From Hymenobacter sp. ISL-91 (lineage in GTDB: Bacteria > Bacteroidota > Bacteroidia > Cytophagales > Hymenobacteraceae): 59,089 bases of DNA. The stretch spans positions 12,693 through 71,781 of the forward strand of contig NZ_JAGGPS010000026.1 of assembly GCF_018613725.1 (NCBI RefSeq), written 5' to 3'. Below the pieces are notes generated by a model. It saw only the letters and a program-made list of their open reading frames with translations. It was not told the origin of the DNA and ran no database searches. Positions 16,992-25,543 of this stretch are shown one piece after another. Numbering within the stretch: position 1 is the first letter of the stretch; each line of letters opens with the position of its first letter. A program made the position numbers and the translations under genes.

Positions 16992-19490
16992 CTACAGCTG
17001 GTAGCTCAGCGTCGTTGTAAACTGGCGGGGGGCAATAGGGTTCACGCTGTTATCGTCGTGCGCGTTGTAGTTGAGCTGGTTGAGCAGATTGGAGAGCTTA
17101 AACCGCAGCGAGAGGCGGTCGAGGGTGTAGCCTACCGAAGCGTCGAGCTGCGTGTAAGCGGCCAGCGGAATCAGCCGGTACTGGTCGTTGGCTACGTTGC
17201 CGCGGGTACTGCGGCCGGCCTGCCGCTCGCCGATGTAGAGGGCGGTCAGACCCACGTTCAGGCCCTGCAACGCGCCCTGCTCGAAGGTGTAGAAGGCCGT
17301 AGCGTTGGCCGTATGGGCGGGATTGTAGCGCAGCAGGCTGCCCACGGTGTAAATGTTGCTGCGGGTGTAGGTAGTGCGGTTGTAGCTGTAGCCGGCCAGC
17401 ACCGTCCAGCCGTTCAGGGGCTTGCTCTGCACGTCTACTTCCACGCCGCGGCTGGTTACCTCGCCGGCCAGCTCGCGGGCGTTCGGGAAGGTGGGATTGA
17501 AGTTGGCGGCGTCGCTCAGAATAGTCTGGGCCAGATTGCCGTTCACGATTTGATAGGCCGTTACGTTAGCCGACAGGCGGCCGTCGAGCAGCTCCTTTTT
17601 CACGCCCAGCTCGTACTGGTCGACCAGCGTGGGCGCAAGAGCCTGGCCGGTGTTGTCGGTGCCGGTGTTCAGGTTGAACGAGTTGGCATAGGAGGCAAAT
17701 ATCGACATGGTTTTCAGCGGCTGATACACCAGGCCCACCCGCGGCGAGAAAGCGTCGTCGTAGCTCCGGTTCAACTCTCCCAACACGCCATCTTTGTAGG
17801 TAAGCTGCTGGCTGCCGGTTTCCTGGTAGCTGTAGCGCACGCCGGCCAGCAGCTTCAGGTTATCGGTAATACCAATCAGATCCTGCACGTACACGCCCAC
17901 CCGGCGAATAGGGGAGAAGGTGCGGGTGTTGCGGCTGAACTCGGGCTGGCTGGTGCGGGCGTTAAAGCGGCCCGGCTCGAATACGTTGATGGAGTCGTAG
18001 TTGGCTACGCGGTTATAGGCCACGTTCACGGTGTTGTACTTGTCGGCATCAACGCCTACCAGCAGCGTGTGGCTCAAAACGCCGGTACGGAACTGGCCCG
18101 TCAGGTCGAGTTGGCCCAGGAAGTAGTCTTCGTTGATATCGGTAGCCTGCAGGCTGCGTACCAGGTTGCCGTAGAGGGCCGGGCTGCCACTCAGGATTTT
18201 GTTGGGTTCGCCTTTCTTGTTCAGGCCGGCGAAAATATCTACCCGGTCGCGGATGGTGGTGGGGCGCACGGCCGAGCGCAGGTTGCTGCTAAAGCCCTGG
18301 TAGGCGGCCACACCGCGCAGCTGCCAGTTCTCGGTCAGGCGGTGGGTGAGGGTGGCGGTGGCCGATTTCTGCTGGGTGGCAATGTTGGCCCAGTCGGTAT
18401 TCAACGTGCGGCTGCGGGGCACATCGGCAATGCGGTAGTTGATGGCGCCGACGCCGAAATCGGGCGTACGGTTGTCGTTGAGGTAGTCGCCTTCGAGCAG
18501 GAAGTCGGTTTTGGCACCCACTTTGAAAAGCAGCGAAGGGTTCACATAAAACCGCTCGCCCTTCACGCCGTCGCGGAAGCTGCGGCCGTTTTCGTAGGTC
18601 GTGTTCACCCGGAACGCCACGTGCTCACTGCCATTCACGGCGCCGTAAACATCCAGCATGGGCTTATAAAAATCGTAGCTGCCGGCGCGCAGGGCAATGG
18701 AGCCGCCCGGCTCGAAGCGGGGCTTTTTGGTAACCAGGTTGAGCACGCCGCCCGCCGCCACGTTGCCGTAGAGGATGGCCGCGCTGCCCTTGAGCACCTC
18801 CAGCCGCTCCAGCGAGCTGGTTTCGGGCAGAATGCTGTTGTTGTAGCGCACCCCGTTTTTGAAGGTGTTGCTGCTGCCGAAAGCGAAGCCGCGGCCCGCA
18901 ATTTCCTGCTGATAACCGCCCGTATTGCCCATTACATACACGCCGTTCACGTTGGCCAGCGCGTCGCTCAGCCGCACTACCTGCTGCTGCTCCAGTACCT
19001 GGCGCTCCACGGTGGCAGTGCTCTGGGGCAAATCGAGCGGGGCAATGGCCATTTTGCCCACCGCTACCGGCCGCTCGTTCAGGCTGCGGCTGCCCTGTAT
19101 CGTTACTTCCTGTAGCGCCTGGCTGCCGGCTGCCAGCGTAAAAGCGGGCAGGGAGGCCGTTTGGCCAGCCACTATGCGTACCGCCAGCTCCTGCGAAGTG
19201 TACCCCAGGCTGCTGACAACCAGCTGGTAGTTGCCCTCCGGCGCCGTAAGCCGAAACTGCCCGTTGGCATCGGTGGCCGTGCCGTGGTAGGTACCCTTCA
19301 GGGCCACCGAAACACCCTCTACTGGCCGGCCCTGCTCGTCGCGCACCTGGCCACTCAGCCGGCCCTTTGGGGCTGCGTCATCGTCGGGGCCATTATAGGC
19401 CGCCAGCCGGGGAGCAGGGGCAGACAAGGCAGTGGCAGGAGTGAAGGCTGGCAGGCTCAGGAGCAGCAACAAGGGTAAGGGGCGGGGCAT
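16992..19490 (-). CDS. TonB-dependent siderophore receptor
   Basis: An 832-residue outer membrane receptor. ATG 19490 precedes a signal peptide (MPRPLPLLLLLSLPAFTPAT). A carboxypeptidase-regulatory-like beta domain covers about 42-125 (GRLSGQVRDEQGRPVEGVSV), typical of Bacteroidota. The plug follows (about 130-270: LSDALANVNGVYV, RGFAFGSSNTFKNGV, LEVLKGSAAILYGNVAAGG), then a 22-strand barrel ending in FTTTLSYQL. These match the FhuE/FecA-like TIGR01783 siderophore receptor group, so ferric siderophore uptake driven by TonB is expected. The PepSY membrane protein downstream supports iron. The 218-base upstream gap is AT-rich and probably holds the promoter and an iron-responsive site, but no consensus was identified. 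Confidence 0.92.
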   Translation of the reverse strand: MPRPLPLLLLLSLPAFTPATALSAPAPRLAAYNGPDDDAAPKGRLSGQVRDEQGRPVEGVSVALKGTYHGTATDANGQFRLTAPEGNYQLVVSSLGYTSQELAVRIVAGQTASLPAFTLAAGSQALQEVTIQGSRSLNERPVAVGKMAIAPLDLPQSTATVERQVLEQQQVVRLSDALANVNGVYVMGNTGGYQQEIAGRGFAFGSSNTFKNGVRYNNSILPETSSLERLEVLKGSAAILYGNVAAGGVLNLVTKKPRFEPGGSIALRAGSYDFYKPMLDVYGAVNGSEHVAFRVNTTYENGRSFRDGVKGERFYVNPSLLFKVGAKTDFLLEGDYLNDNRTPDFGVGAINYRIADVPRSRTLNTDWANIATQQKSATATLTHRLTENWQLRGVAAYQGFSSNLRSAVRPTTIRDRVDIFAGLNKKGEPNKILSGSPALYGNLVRSLQATDINEDYFLGQLDLTGQFRTGVLSHTLLVGVDADKYNTVNVAYNRVANYDSINVFEPGRFNARTSQPEFSRNTRTFSPIRRVGVYVQDLIGITDNLKLLAGVRYSYQETGSQQLTYKDGVLGELNRSYDDAFSPRVGLVYQPLKTMSIFASYANSFNLNTGTDNTGQALAPTLVDQYELGVKKELLDGRLSANVTAYQIVNGNLAQTILSDAANFNPTFPNARELAGEVTSRGVEVDVQSKPLNGWTVLAGYSYNRTTYTRSNIYTVGSLLRYNPAHTANATAFYTFEQGALQGLNVGLTALYIGERQAGRSTRGNVANDQYRLIPLAAYTQLDASVGYTLDRLSLRFKLSNLLNQLNYNAHDDNSVNPIAPRQFTTTLSYQL

Positions 19491-19659
19491 ATAAAAAGAA
19501 GCGGTGCGCTTGTTTGGACTGATTAAATATAATGCAAAGCTCAGGTCTATCTGGATCAATTCAAAATAACTGTTTAGAAAAGTTCTATTATATTTTTTGA
19601 ATGCTTGGACGGAAGCGGATTTTATCGCCGGCTGCCTTGGTCTAGAAGGCTTTAAACCA

Positions 19660-19684
19660 GAAAAGCCCGGCTTAGCCGGGCTCT
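19660..19684 (-). terminator. rho-independent terminator
   Basis: Stem AGCCCGGC / GCCGGGCT with loop TTA, followed on the minus strand by TTTTC. It lies 25 bases past the stop of the monooxygenase gene. Confidence 0.75.
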
Positions 19685-19708
19685 TCGGGTTGATTGAAAA
19701 ATAAGGGC

Positions 19709-20764
19709 TTATACCGCTGCCAATGCCGGCTGCACTAAGGTCGTAGCAGCAGGGAGGTCGAAGGCATCGGCCAGCAGTTCGTAGGAGCGGAGTCGGTCGT
19801 CATAGTCGTGCGTGATGGTGACGGCTACTACTTCGTTCACGCTGTAGCTGGCAGCCAAGGCCTCAATTTCAGCTTTCACCTTGTCGGGCGTGCCGCTGAT
19901 GATGCGCTGGTGGTGGTAGGCCAGGCGGGCCTGCAGGTCGGGCGAGAGGGCCGCCACGTTTACCGTTTCGGCGGCTTCGATGGGCGTAAACTGGCCGGTT
20001 TCGAGCTTGAGCATCTGCAGCGCCAGGTTGTCGGCCAGCAGCTGGGCGCGGCCGGCCGTGTCGGCGCACACCACGAAAATGGCCACGTTGGCCTGGGGCG
20101 CGGCCAGCTCGGGTGAGGGCCGGAACCGTTCCTTGTACATCTCCACCATTTTCGGGCCGCCGTTGGGGTTGATGAAGTGGGCGAAGCTGAAAGCCGCTCC
20201 TACGTGGGCCGCAAACAGCCCGCTCTGGCCGCTGGAGCTCAGCAGCCACATGTCGGGCACGGTATCAACGAACGGGGCAGCCTTCACCCGGGCATGAATG
20301 GTGTCGGCCACTACATCGTCGCGCAGGAAAGCCCGCAGGTCCATGAGCTGCTCGGCAAAATCCTGGTCTGAGAAGGTATTGTGAGGGTTGAGGGCCTGGG
20401 CCGTGATGCGGTCGGTGCCGGGGGCGCGGCCAATACCCAGGTCGATGCGGCCGGGGTACAGGGTTTCGAGCAGCCGGAAGTTTTCGGCCACTTTCAGGGC
20501 CGAGTAGTGGGGCAGCATCACGCCACCCGAGCCCAGACGGATGCGGCTGGTTTCGGCCCCCAGCCGGCCCAGCAGTACTTCGGGCGACGAGCCGGCCAGC
20601 GTGCGGGTGTTATGGTGCTCGCTCACCCAGAAGCGGGTAAAGCCCAGCCGATCAGTCAGCTTAGCCAGTTCTACGGTGTGCAGCAGTGCCTCGCGGGGGG
20701 TGCGTCCCAACGGTACCGGCGACTGGTCGAGGACGCTGAGCTGGAGTTTAAGGTCAGTATTCAT
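19709..20764 (-). CDS. LLM class flavin-dependent oxidoreductase
   Basis: A 351-residue TIM-barrel luciferase-like monooxygenase from ATG 20764 (the TTG one codon earlier is ignored). Signatures of the single-component group 1 family are LGFTRFWVSEHHNTRTLAGSS at about 38-58, RLGSGGVMLPHYSALKVAE (about 78-96) and GRIDLGIGRAPGTD (about 107-120). These enzymes use reduced flavin and oxygen, or bind F420; the organism context favours FMNH2. Physiological substrate unknown. Upstream, a palindromic repeat separates it from the MFS transporter gene on the same strand. Confidence 0.9.
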   Translation of the reverse strand: MNTDLKLQLSVLDQSPVPLGRTPREALLHTVELAKLTDRLGFTRFWVSEHHNTRTLAGSSPEVLLGRLGAETSRIRLGSGGVMLPHYSALKVAENFRLLETLYPGRIDLGIGRAPGTDRITAQALNPHNTFSDQDFAEQLMDLRAFLRDDVVADTIHARVKAAPFVDTVPDMWLLSSSGQSGLFAAHVGAAFSFAHFINPNGGPKMVEMYKERFRPSPELAAPQANVAIFVVCADTAGRAQLLADNLALQMLKLETGQFTPIEAAETVNVAALSPDLQARLAYHHQRIISGTPDKVKAEIEALAASYSVNEVVAVTITHDYDDRLRSYELLADAFDLPAATTLVQPALAAV

Positions 20765-20860
20765 CAAGTAGAAATCAAGAGGTGAGCCCCGTGGTATAAC
20801 CGGGGTGAAGCAACTAGAACAGCAACGGGAGGGAAGTAGTTTGCTGACTATAGAACGGCC

Positions 20861-20951
20861 GTAGCGCGAAGCTCCCGCTTCGCGTACCGTTGAACGAAGC
20901 CGTGCAGTACGGCCGTCAGCAACGACACGCGAAGCTGGAGCTTCGCGCTAC
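20861..20951. repeat. palindromic repeat, GTAGCGCGAAGC family
   Basis: 25-base arms (20861-20885, 20927-20951) with few mismatches; related to 5387-5479. The loop contains fragments GTACCGTTGAAC and GTCAGCAACGAC that recall the inner arms of the first copy, so this copy has been rearranged. Confidence 0.85.
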
Positions 20952-20958
20952 AACTGTT

Positions 20959-22548
20959 CTACTTCACCTTTACCGGCGGCGCTTCCTCGTTGGTTTTGCG
21001 CAGCGGCAGCTCGGGCACAAACAGCGTCATCACAAAGCCGGCGGCTACCAGCAGCAGCGTTACCAGATACACCTGCGAAATGGCCTCCGAAAAAGCGGCT
21101 TTCAACTCCGGCGAAGCGGGGGTGCCTGCTGGCACCACCACCGGCCCTTCGCCCACCGGTGCCGCCTGGGCCGCAGCCGCCGACGGCGCTACGCCGCCCG
21201 CCGGGCCGGCCGCGGGCAGTACACTACTCAGGCCCAGCGAGAGAATAACACCCAGCACCGAGGCCGCAACGGCCCCGCCAATCTGCCGGAAAAACTGGCT
21301 GGCCGAAGTGGCCTGCCCGATAAACTGCGGCTCCACGGCGTTCTGGATAGCCAGGGTGTAGAGCGGCATGCTCGGGCCCAGGCCCACGCCGCAAATCAGC
21401 AAGTACAGCAGCACCTGGCGGTAGCTGACGCTGGGCGGCATGGTGGCCAGCAGCAGCAGGCCGCCCATCAGCACCACCAGCCCGGCCAGCATCCAGCGCT
21501 TGTAGTGGCCGTAGCGCGACACCATCTGCCCGGCCAGCAACGAGCCCGTCACCACGCCCATCGACAGCGGAATCAGGCTGACGCCGGCGCTGGTGGCCGA
21601 TTCGCCCAGCACGTTCACCATAAACAGCGGCTCGAAAATAATCAGGCCCAGAAAGGCCCCGCCCAGCAGAAACAGCGCCGCGTTGGCCGTGCGGAACACC
21701 GGGTTTTTGAACAGGCTGAACGCCAGAATGGGGTTGGGATGACTGAGGCTGCGGCGCACGAACAGCAGCAGCATCAGCACCGCAAAGCCCAGCAGACCGA
21801 GCGTAACGGGGTCGGTCCAGCCGTACTCGTTCTTGTTGAGCTGCAGGCCAATCACCAGCGGCCCCAGGCCCAGTATCAGCAGCAGCATCGAGAGGTAGTC
21901 GAGCGGCTTGGGCTCGGTGCGGGGGCGCAGCGGCGGCATCTGGGTCAGGATAAACCACAGGGCCAGCGCGCCCAGCGGCAGGTTCACGTAGAACACCAGC
22001 CGCCAGCCCGCCACGCCCGGAATCAGGCCGGTGCCGTTATCCGTAAGAAACCCGCCCAGAAACGGCCCCAGCACCGACGACGTGCCGAATACGGCCCCTA
22101 CAAACCCCTGGTAACGCCCGCGCTCAGCCGGCGGAAACAGATCGGCAATGACAATAAAGGCCATGGCAAACAGCCCCGCGCCGCCCAGCCCCTGCACGGC
22201 CCGGAACACGATAAGCTGCGTCATGCCGTCGCCAAGCAGCGGCAACGGGCCGAACTCGCCGGCCAGTCCGCACAGCGCCGAGCCCAGCAAGAACACGCTT
22301 ACGGCCACAATTTCGATGGTGCGCCGCGAGTAAGTGTCGGCCAGCTTGCCATAAATGGGCACCAGCGCCGTGCTGGCCACCAGATACGAGGTAGCAACCC
22401 AGGTAAACCGGTCGAGTCCCTGCAAATCGTCTACGATGCGAGGTAAAGCCGTGCTGACGATGGTTTGGTCGAGGGCCCCCAGAAACATGGCCAGCAGCAC
22501 GGCGCCAAACGTGAGCATTTTCTGCCGTTGGGTAAGTTGTTCGGTCAT
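20959..22548 (-). CDS. MFS transporter, DHA2 (EmrB/QacA) family
   Basis: A 529-residue drug:proton antiporter-like protein. The true start is ATG 22548 (MTEQLTQRQKMLTFGAVLLA); the open frame continues upstream only because it reads through a palindrome arm. About 14 hydrophobic segments are seen. Motif ALDQTIVSTALPRIVDDL (TM1) and the motif A-like GKLADTYSRR are typical of DHA2. The extracellular loop between the last helices (about 455-500) is Ala/Pro/Gly-rich. Likely exports a hydrophobic toxicant; the substrate is unknown. It is divergent from the TSUP gene across a 57-bp perfect palindrome. Confidence 0.9.
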   Translation of the reverse strand: MTEQLTQRQKMLTFGAVLLAMFLGALDQTIVSTALPRIVDDLQGLDRFTWVATSYLVASTALVPIYGKLADTYSRRTIEIVAVSVFLLGSALCGLAGEFGPLPLLGDGMTQLIVFRAVQGLGGAGLFAMAFIVIADLFPPAERGRYQGFVGAVFGTSSVLGPFLGGFLTDNGTGLIPGVAGWRLVFYVNLPLGALALWFILTQMPPLRPRTEPKPLDYLSMLLLILGLGPLVIGLQLNKNEYGWTDPVTLGLLGFAVLMLLLFVRRSLSHPNPILAFSLFKNPVFRTANAALFLLGGAFLGLIIFEPLFMVNVLGESATSAGVSLIPLSMGVVTGSLLAGQMVSRYGHYKRWMLAGLVVLMGGLLLLATMPPSVSYRQVLLYLLICGVGLGPSMPLYTLAIQNAVEPQFIGQATSASQFFRQIGGAVAASVLGVILSLGLSSVLPAAGPAGGVAPSAAAAQAAPVGEGPVVVPAGTPASPELKAAFSEAISQVYLVTLLLVAAGFVMTLFVPELPLRKTNEEAPPVKVK

Positions 22549-22622
22549 AAGCCAACCTGTACGGCCGGATGAGTTGTCAGTTGCCAGTGATGAGTTGTCA
22601 GTTGTCAGGGGTGAGTTGAAAA

Positions 22623-22763
22623 GAACTGTCATTCTGAGCATGTTGCGCTTAGAGCAAGGACGAAGAATCTCGCGTGCCATGGTAACCCTGTCGTCGGGAA
22701 TTACTGTGGCACGCGAGATTCTTCGTCCTTGCTCTAAGCGCAACATGCTCAGAATGACAGTTC
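22623..22763. repeat. perfect 57-bp palindrome between divergent genes
   Basis: Arms 22623-22679 and 22707-22763 are exact reverse complements; loop 27 bases. The inner 20 bases (AAGAATCTCGCGTGCCA core) match the GTCATTC family. Left of it lie heptamer repeats AGTTGTC / AGTTGCC (about 22573-22610). Its position between divergent starts argues against a simple terminator. Confidence 0.93.
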
Positions 22764-22799
22764 TCTCAACTGGCAACTCATAAGTACCTTCGCGGCCCT

Positions 22800-23573
22800 A
22801 TGCTGACTGCTACCACGCTTGCCCTGCTGTGTTTGTTTGCCTTTTTGGCCGGATTGATTGATGCCGTAGTGGGCGGGGGCGGGCTGATTCAGCTGCCGGC
22901 GCTGCTGGTGCTGCTACCGGGCGTGCCGGTGCCCACGCTGCTGGGTACGGGCAAAGTATCGTCGTTGCTGGGCACGGTGGCGGCGCTGCGGCGCTACGCG
23001 GGGCAGGTGCCGCTGCGGTGGCGGGCGGTGGGTACGGCGGCGGCCGTGGCGGGCGTGTTCTCGTTTCTGGGGGCGCGGGTCGTGAGCAAACTGCCCCAGG
23101 AGCTGCTGCCGCCGCTGGTGCTGGGGTTGCTGGTGCTTATTGCCGCCTACACCTTTTGGCGCAAAGATTTTGGCAGCATCCACGCGCCCCGGCTGCCGGC
23201 CAGCCGCGAGCCATACTACGGGGCCGCGCTGGGGCTGGTGCTGGGTTTTTACGACGGATTTTTTGGCCCTGGCATGGGGTCGTTTCTGCTCTTTGCCTTT
23301 GTGGGGCTGTTCGGCTATGATTTCCTCACGGCCTCGGCTTCGGCCAAGCTCGTCAACGCCGTCACCAACCTCACAGCTCTGGCTTATTTCGCCTACACCG
23401 GCCAGATTCTGTGGCTGGCCGCCCTGCCGATGGCCGCCAGCAACATCGTAGGCTCCACGCTAGGCGCCCACCTGGCCCTGCGCCACGGCACCGGCTTCGT
23501 GCGGGTGCTGTTCCTGCTGATGGTCAGCGCCTTTATTCTGAAGCTAGGCTGGCAGGTGTTTTTTGAGGGGTAG
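22800..23573 (+). CDS. TSUP family transporter (TauE/SafE)
   Basis: A 257-residue membrane protein with eight hydrophobic helices and the duplicated TauE/SafE signature: AGLIDAVVGGGGLIQLPAL in the first half and LGFYDGFFGPGMGSFLLFA in the second. The family exports or imports sulfite, sulfoacetate or other organosulfur anions. A TACCTTCG box (22785-22792) lies only 7 bases before the ATG; if it is the -7 element the message would be nearly leaderless. No sulfur genes are adjacent, so the substrate is open. Confidence 0.9.
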   Translation: MLTATTLALLCLFAFLAGLIDAVVGGGGLIQLPALLVLLPGVPVPTLLGTGKVSSLLGTVAALRRYAGQVPLRWRAVGTAAAVAGVFSFLGARVVSKLPQELLPPLVLGLLVLIAAYTFWRKDFGSIHAPRLPASREPYYGAALGLVLGFYDGFFGPGMGSFLLFAFVGLFGYDFLTASASAKLVNAVTNLTALAYFAYTGQILWLAALPMAASNIVGSTLGAHLALRHGTGFVRVLFLLMVSAFILKLGWQVFFEG

Positions 23574-23581
23574 AGAAAAGT

Positions 23582-23683
23582 ACGTCATTCAGAGCGAAGC
23601 GAAGAATCTCGCGTGCCAAAGTAATTCCCGACGACAGGGTTTACTTTGGCACGCGAGATTCTTCGCTTCGCTCTGAATGACGT
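23582..23683. repeat. perfect 43-bp palindrome, GTCATTC family
   Basis: Arms 23582-23624 and 23641-23683 are exact reverse complements with a 16-base loop. It sits between convergent genes and abuts the CCCTAAT tandem array on its right. Confidence 0.93.
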
Positions 23684-23688
23684 TCTTT

Positions 23689-23737
23689 CCCTAATCCCTA
23701 ATCCCTAATCCCTAATCCCTAATCCCTAATCCCTAAT
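23689..23737. repeat. heptamer tandem repeat (CCCTAAT)x7
   Basis: Seven exact head-to-tail copies of CCCTAAT. The last copy supplies the stop codon (TAG, minus strand) of the neighbouring gene. A second array with the same unit is at 55852. Confidence 0.97.
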
Positions 23738-24206
23738 CCTGCCCCGGCATCCCCGGTACCGGGTTGCCCTGGATGCCCTGGGAGCTGGGCACGCCCATCT
23801 TTTCCTCGCGCTTGCGCTGATATTTGTCGAACTGGGCGGGGCTGAGTACGTCCTTAAGCTGCGCCATGCGGGCCTGACCGATGTCCTCGATAACGCCGCC
23901 CATTTTGCGCACATTCTGGCGGTAAGTCTGGCGGGCCGTTTCCACGCCGCGCACACTAATCAGGTTTATCTGGCCCACCTTGGCCATTTGTTGCGGGTTG
24001 AGGCCCAGCGCCTTTTGCATATTGGCCGTGAGGGCCGTGGCGCGCTCGGCAATTTTAGCTTCGTCGAGCTGTGGGGCCGGGGCAGGCGCGGCCGCTGCCG
24101 CGGGGCGAGGTTTGGCCGTGGGGGCTTTGGGGCGGGCCGCCGTTTGGGCCAGCAGGGTGGGGGTAGCCGTTAGGGTAAGCAGACCGATGAGCAAAGAAGC
24201 TTTCAT
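23733..24206 (-). CDS. small exported protein, hypothetical
   Basis: A 157-residue protein with a signal peptide (MKASLLIGLLTLTATPTLLA), an Ala/Pro/Lys-rich linker (about 22-48), and an alpha-helical domain (about 49-140) of the general type LNPQQMAKVGQINLIS ... LKDVLSPAQFDKYQRKREEK. That helical pattern, ending in LSPxQxxKY, resembles the LTxxQ/Spy-like periplasmic proteins common in Bacteroidota, but the match is weak. The C-terminus is Gly/Pro-rich and ends in a stop codon lying inside the CCCTAAT array, so the array may have trimmed or extended the protein. Confidence 0.75.
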   Translation of the reverse strand: MKASLLIGLLTLTATPTLLAQTAARPKAPTAKPRPAAAAAPAPAPQLDEAKIAERATALTANMQKALGLNPQQMAKVGQINLISVRGVETARQTYRQNVRKMGGVIEDIGQARMAQLKDVLSPAQFDKYQRKREEKMGVPSSQGIQGNPVPGMPGQD

Positions 24207-24444
24207 GCAGAAAGAAAATCGGGGCGAAAAATAGCCGGCAGATGGTGCCGGGCAGCAAACACTAATAAAGATGGTGCCAGTTTCGGCAAGCTGCCGCCTA
24301 TAACGCAGGCCGGCGCGCTTATATTCCCCGGGGCAGTAGTAAAGATACCGGCTTAAAAAAGCAACAGTCAGGTAATATGCAACCGTAACCTTTCGGTTCC
24401 GAAACCCATACAGCCAAGGAGTCTTCTCTCCAATCGATACTTCT

Positions 24445-25479
24445 ATGAAAGCTGATACCCGTAACTCGCTGCTCGTGGCCGCCGCCGGTGCCGCCGGCCT
24501 GCTGGCCGCTACTTTTTACGCCAACCGCCGCGGCAATTTCGAGCTGGCCGGCCGCACCGTGCTGATTACCGGGGGCTCCAGAGGCCTGGGCCTCATTCTG
24601 GCCCGGCAGGCCGTGGCCGAAGGGGCTCGCGTAGCCATCTGCGCCCGCGACGCCGACGAGCTCGAAGCCGCCCGCCGCGAACTGGCTGCTGCCGGCTCCG
24701 AGCCCGTACGCGCCTTTGTCTGCGACCTCACCCAGCCCGATGAGGTGCGCCAGTTGGTGGCCGACGTGGAGCAGCAGCTCGGGCCCATCGAGGTGCTGGT
24801 CAACAACGCCGGCATCATCACGGCTGGTCCGCTTGACAACATGGATGTGCGCGAGTTCGCGGATTCGATGGATACACACTTTTGGGCACCGCTGCACGCC
24901 ATGCAGGCCGTGCTGCCCAGCATGCGCGACCGGGGCGAGGGCCGCATTGTGAACATCGCCTCGGTGGGTGGCAAAGTGGCCGTGCCGCACCTGGCGCCCT
25001 ACTGCGCCAGCAAGTTTGCGCTGGTGGGCCTTTCGGAAAGCTTTCGGGCCGAGCTGCTGCAGTACGGCGTGCGCGTAACCACCGTGTGCCCCGGGCTGCT
25101 GCGCACCGGTAGCGCCCGCCACGCCATCGTGAAAGGCCGGCACCGCAAGGAATACGCTTGGTTTACGGTGGCCGATTCGTTGCCGGCCCTCTCGATGAAT
25201 GCCGACAACGCCGCCCGCCGCATCTGGAATGCCTGCCGCCGCGGCGACGCCGAAATCATCCTCAGCCTGCCCGCCAAGCTGCTTTCAGGCCTGCACGGCC
25301 TGCTACCCGGCACCACCGCCAACCTGCTCGCCTGGGTCAACCAGGCCCTGCCCGCCCCCGAAACCAACCGCGGCGACGCCCGCCGCTTCGGCTACCAAAG
25401 TGAGTCGCCCATCACCCGCTCCTGGCTCACCACCCTCAACCAAAAAGCAGAGAAGAAGAACAACGAGGAGCTTGAGTAG
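24445..25479 (+). CDS. SDR family oxidoreductase
   Basis: A 344-residue classical SDR. An N-terminal hydrophobic stretch (SLLVAAAGAAGLLAATFYA) may anchor it to the membrane. The cofactor motif is TGGSRGLG (about 42-49), followed by LVNNAGI, a catalytic Ser in NIASVGGKVA and Tyr-x3-Lys in YCASKFA. The C-terminal 90 residues exceed a minimal SDR and contain a second hydrophobic segment (LSGLHGLLPGTTANLLAWV). The last 15 residues are Lys/Glu-rich. Substrate unknown. The gene directly downstream is AT-rich and foreign in character, so it is not an operon partner. Confidence 0.87.
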   Translation: MKADTRNSLLVAAAGAAGLLAATFYANRRGNFELAGRTVLITGGSRGLGLILARQAVAEGARVAICARDADELEAARRELAAAGSEPVRAFVCDLTQPDEVRQLVADVEQQLGPIEVLVNNAGIITAGPLDNMDVREFADSMDTHFWAPLHAMQAVLPSMRDRGEGRIVNIASVGGKVAVPHLAPYCASKFALVGLSESFRAELLQYGVRVTTVCPGLLRTGSARHAIVKGRHRKEYAWFTVADSLPALSMNADNAARRIWNACRRGDAEIILSLPAKLLSGLHGLLPGTTANLLAWVNQALPAPETNRGDARRFGYQSESPITRSWLTTLNQKAEKKNNEELE

Positions 25480-25543
25480 AGTAGCAGAACTTGAGGAAGG
25501 ATAAGTGATTGTATATTATATTGCTCTTAGTATAATTTAAATT

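Noticed and set aside
16920..19115. 731-residue open frame antisense to the TonB receptor
   Set aside because: It is the mirror of a high-GC coding strand: Gly/Val/Ala/His-rich with no domain, while the other strand encodes a clear receptor. The same applies to the long frame opposite the GH97 gene (56892-58937) and many others.
20959..22776. Longer MFS protein starting at 22776
   Set aside because: The extra 76 residues are a translation of a palindrome arm and heptamers; the real N-terminus with TM1 starts at 22548.
23689..23737. CCCTAAT array as a telomere or CRISPR
   Set aside because: The unit resembles a telomeric repeat but is internal, short and repeated elsewhere; there are no spacers, so it is a simple tandem repeat.
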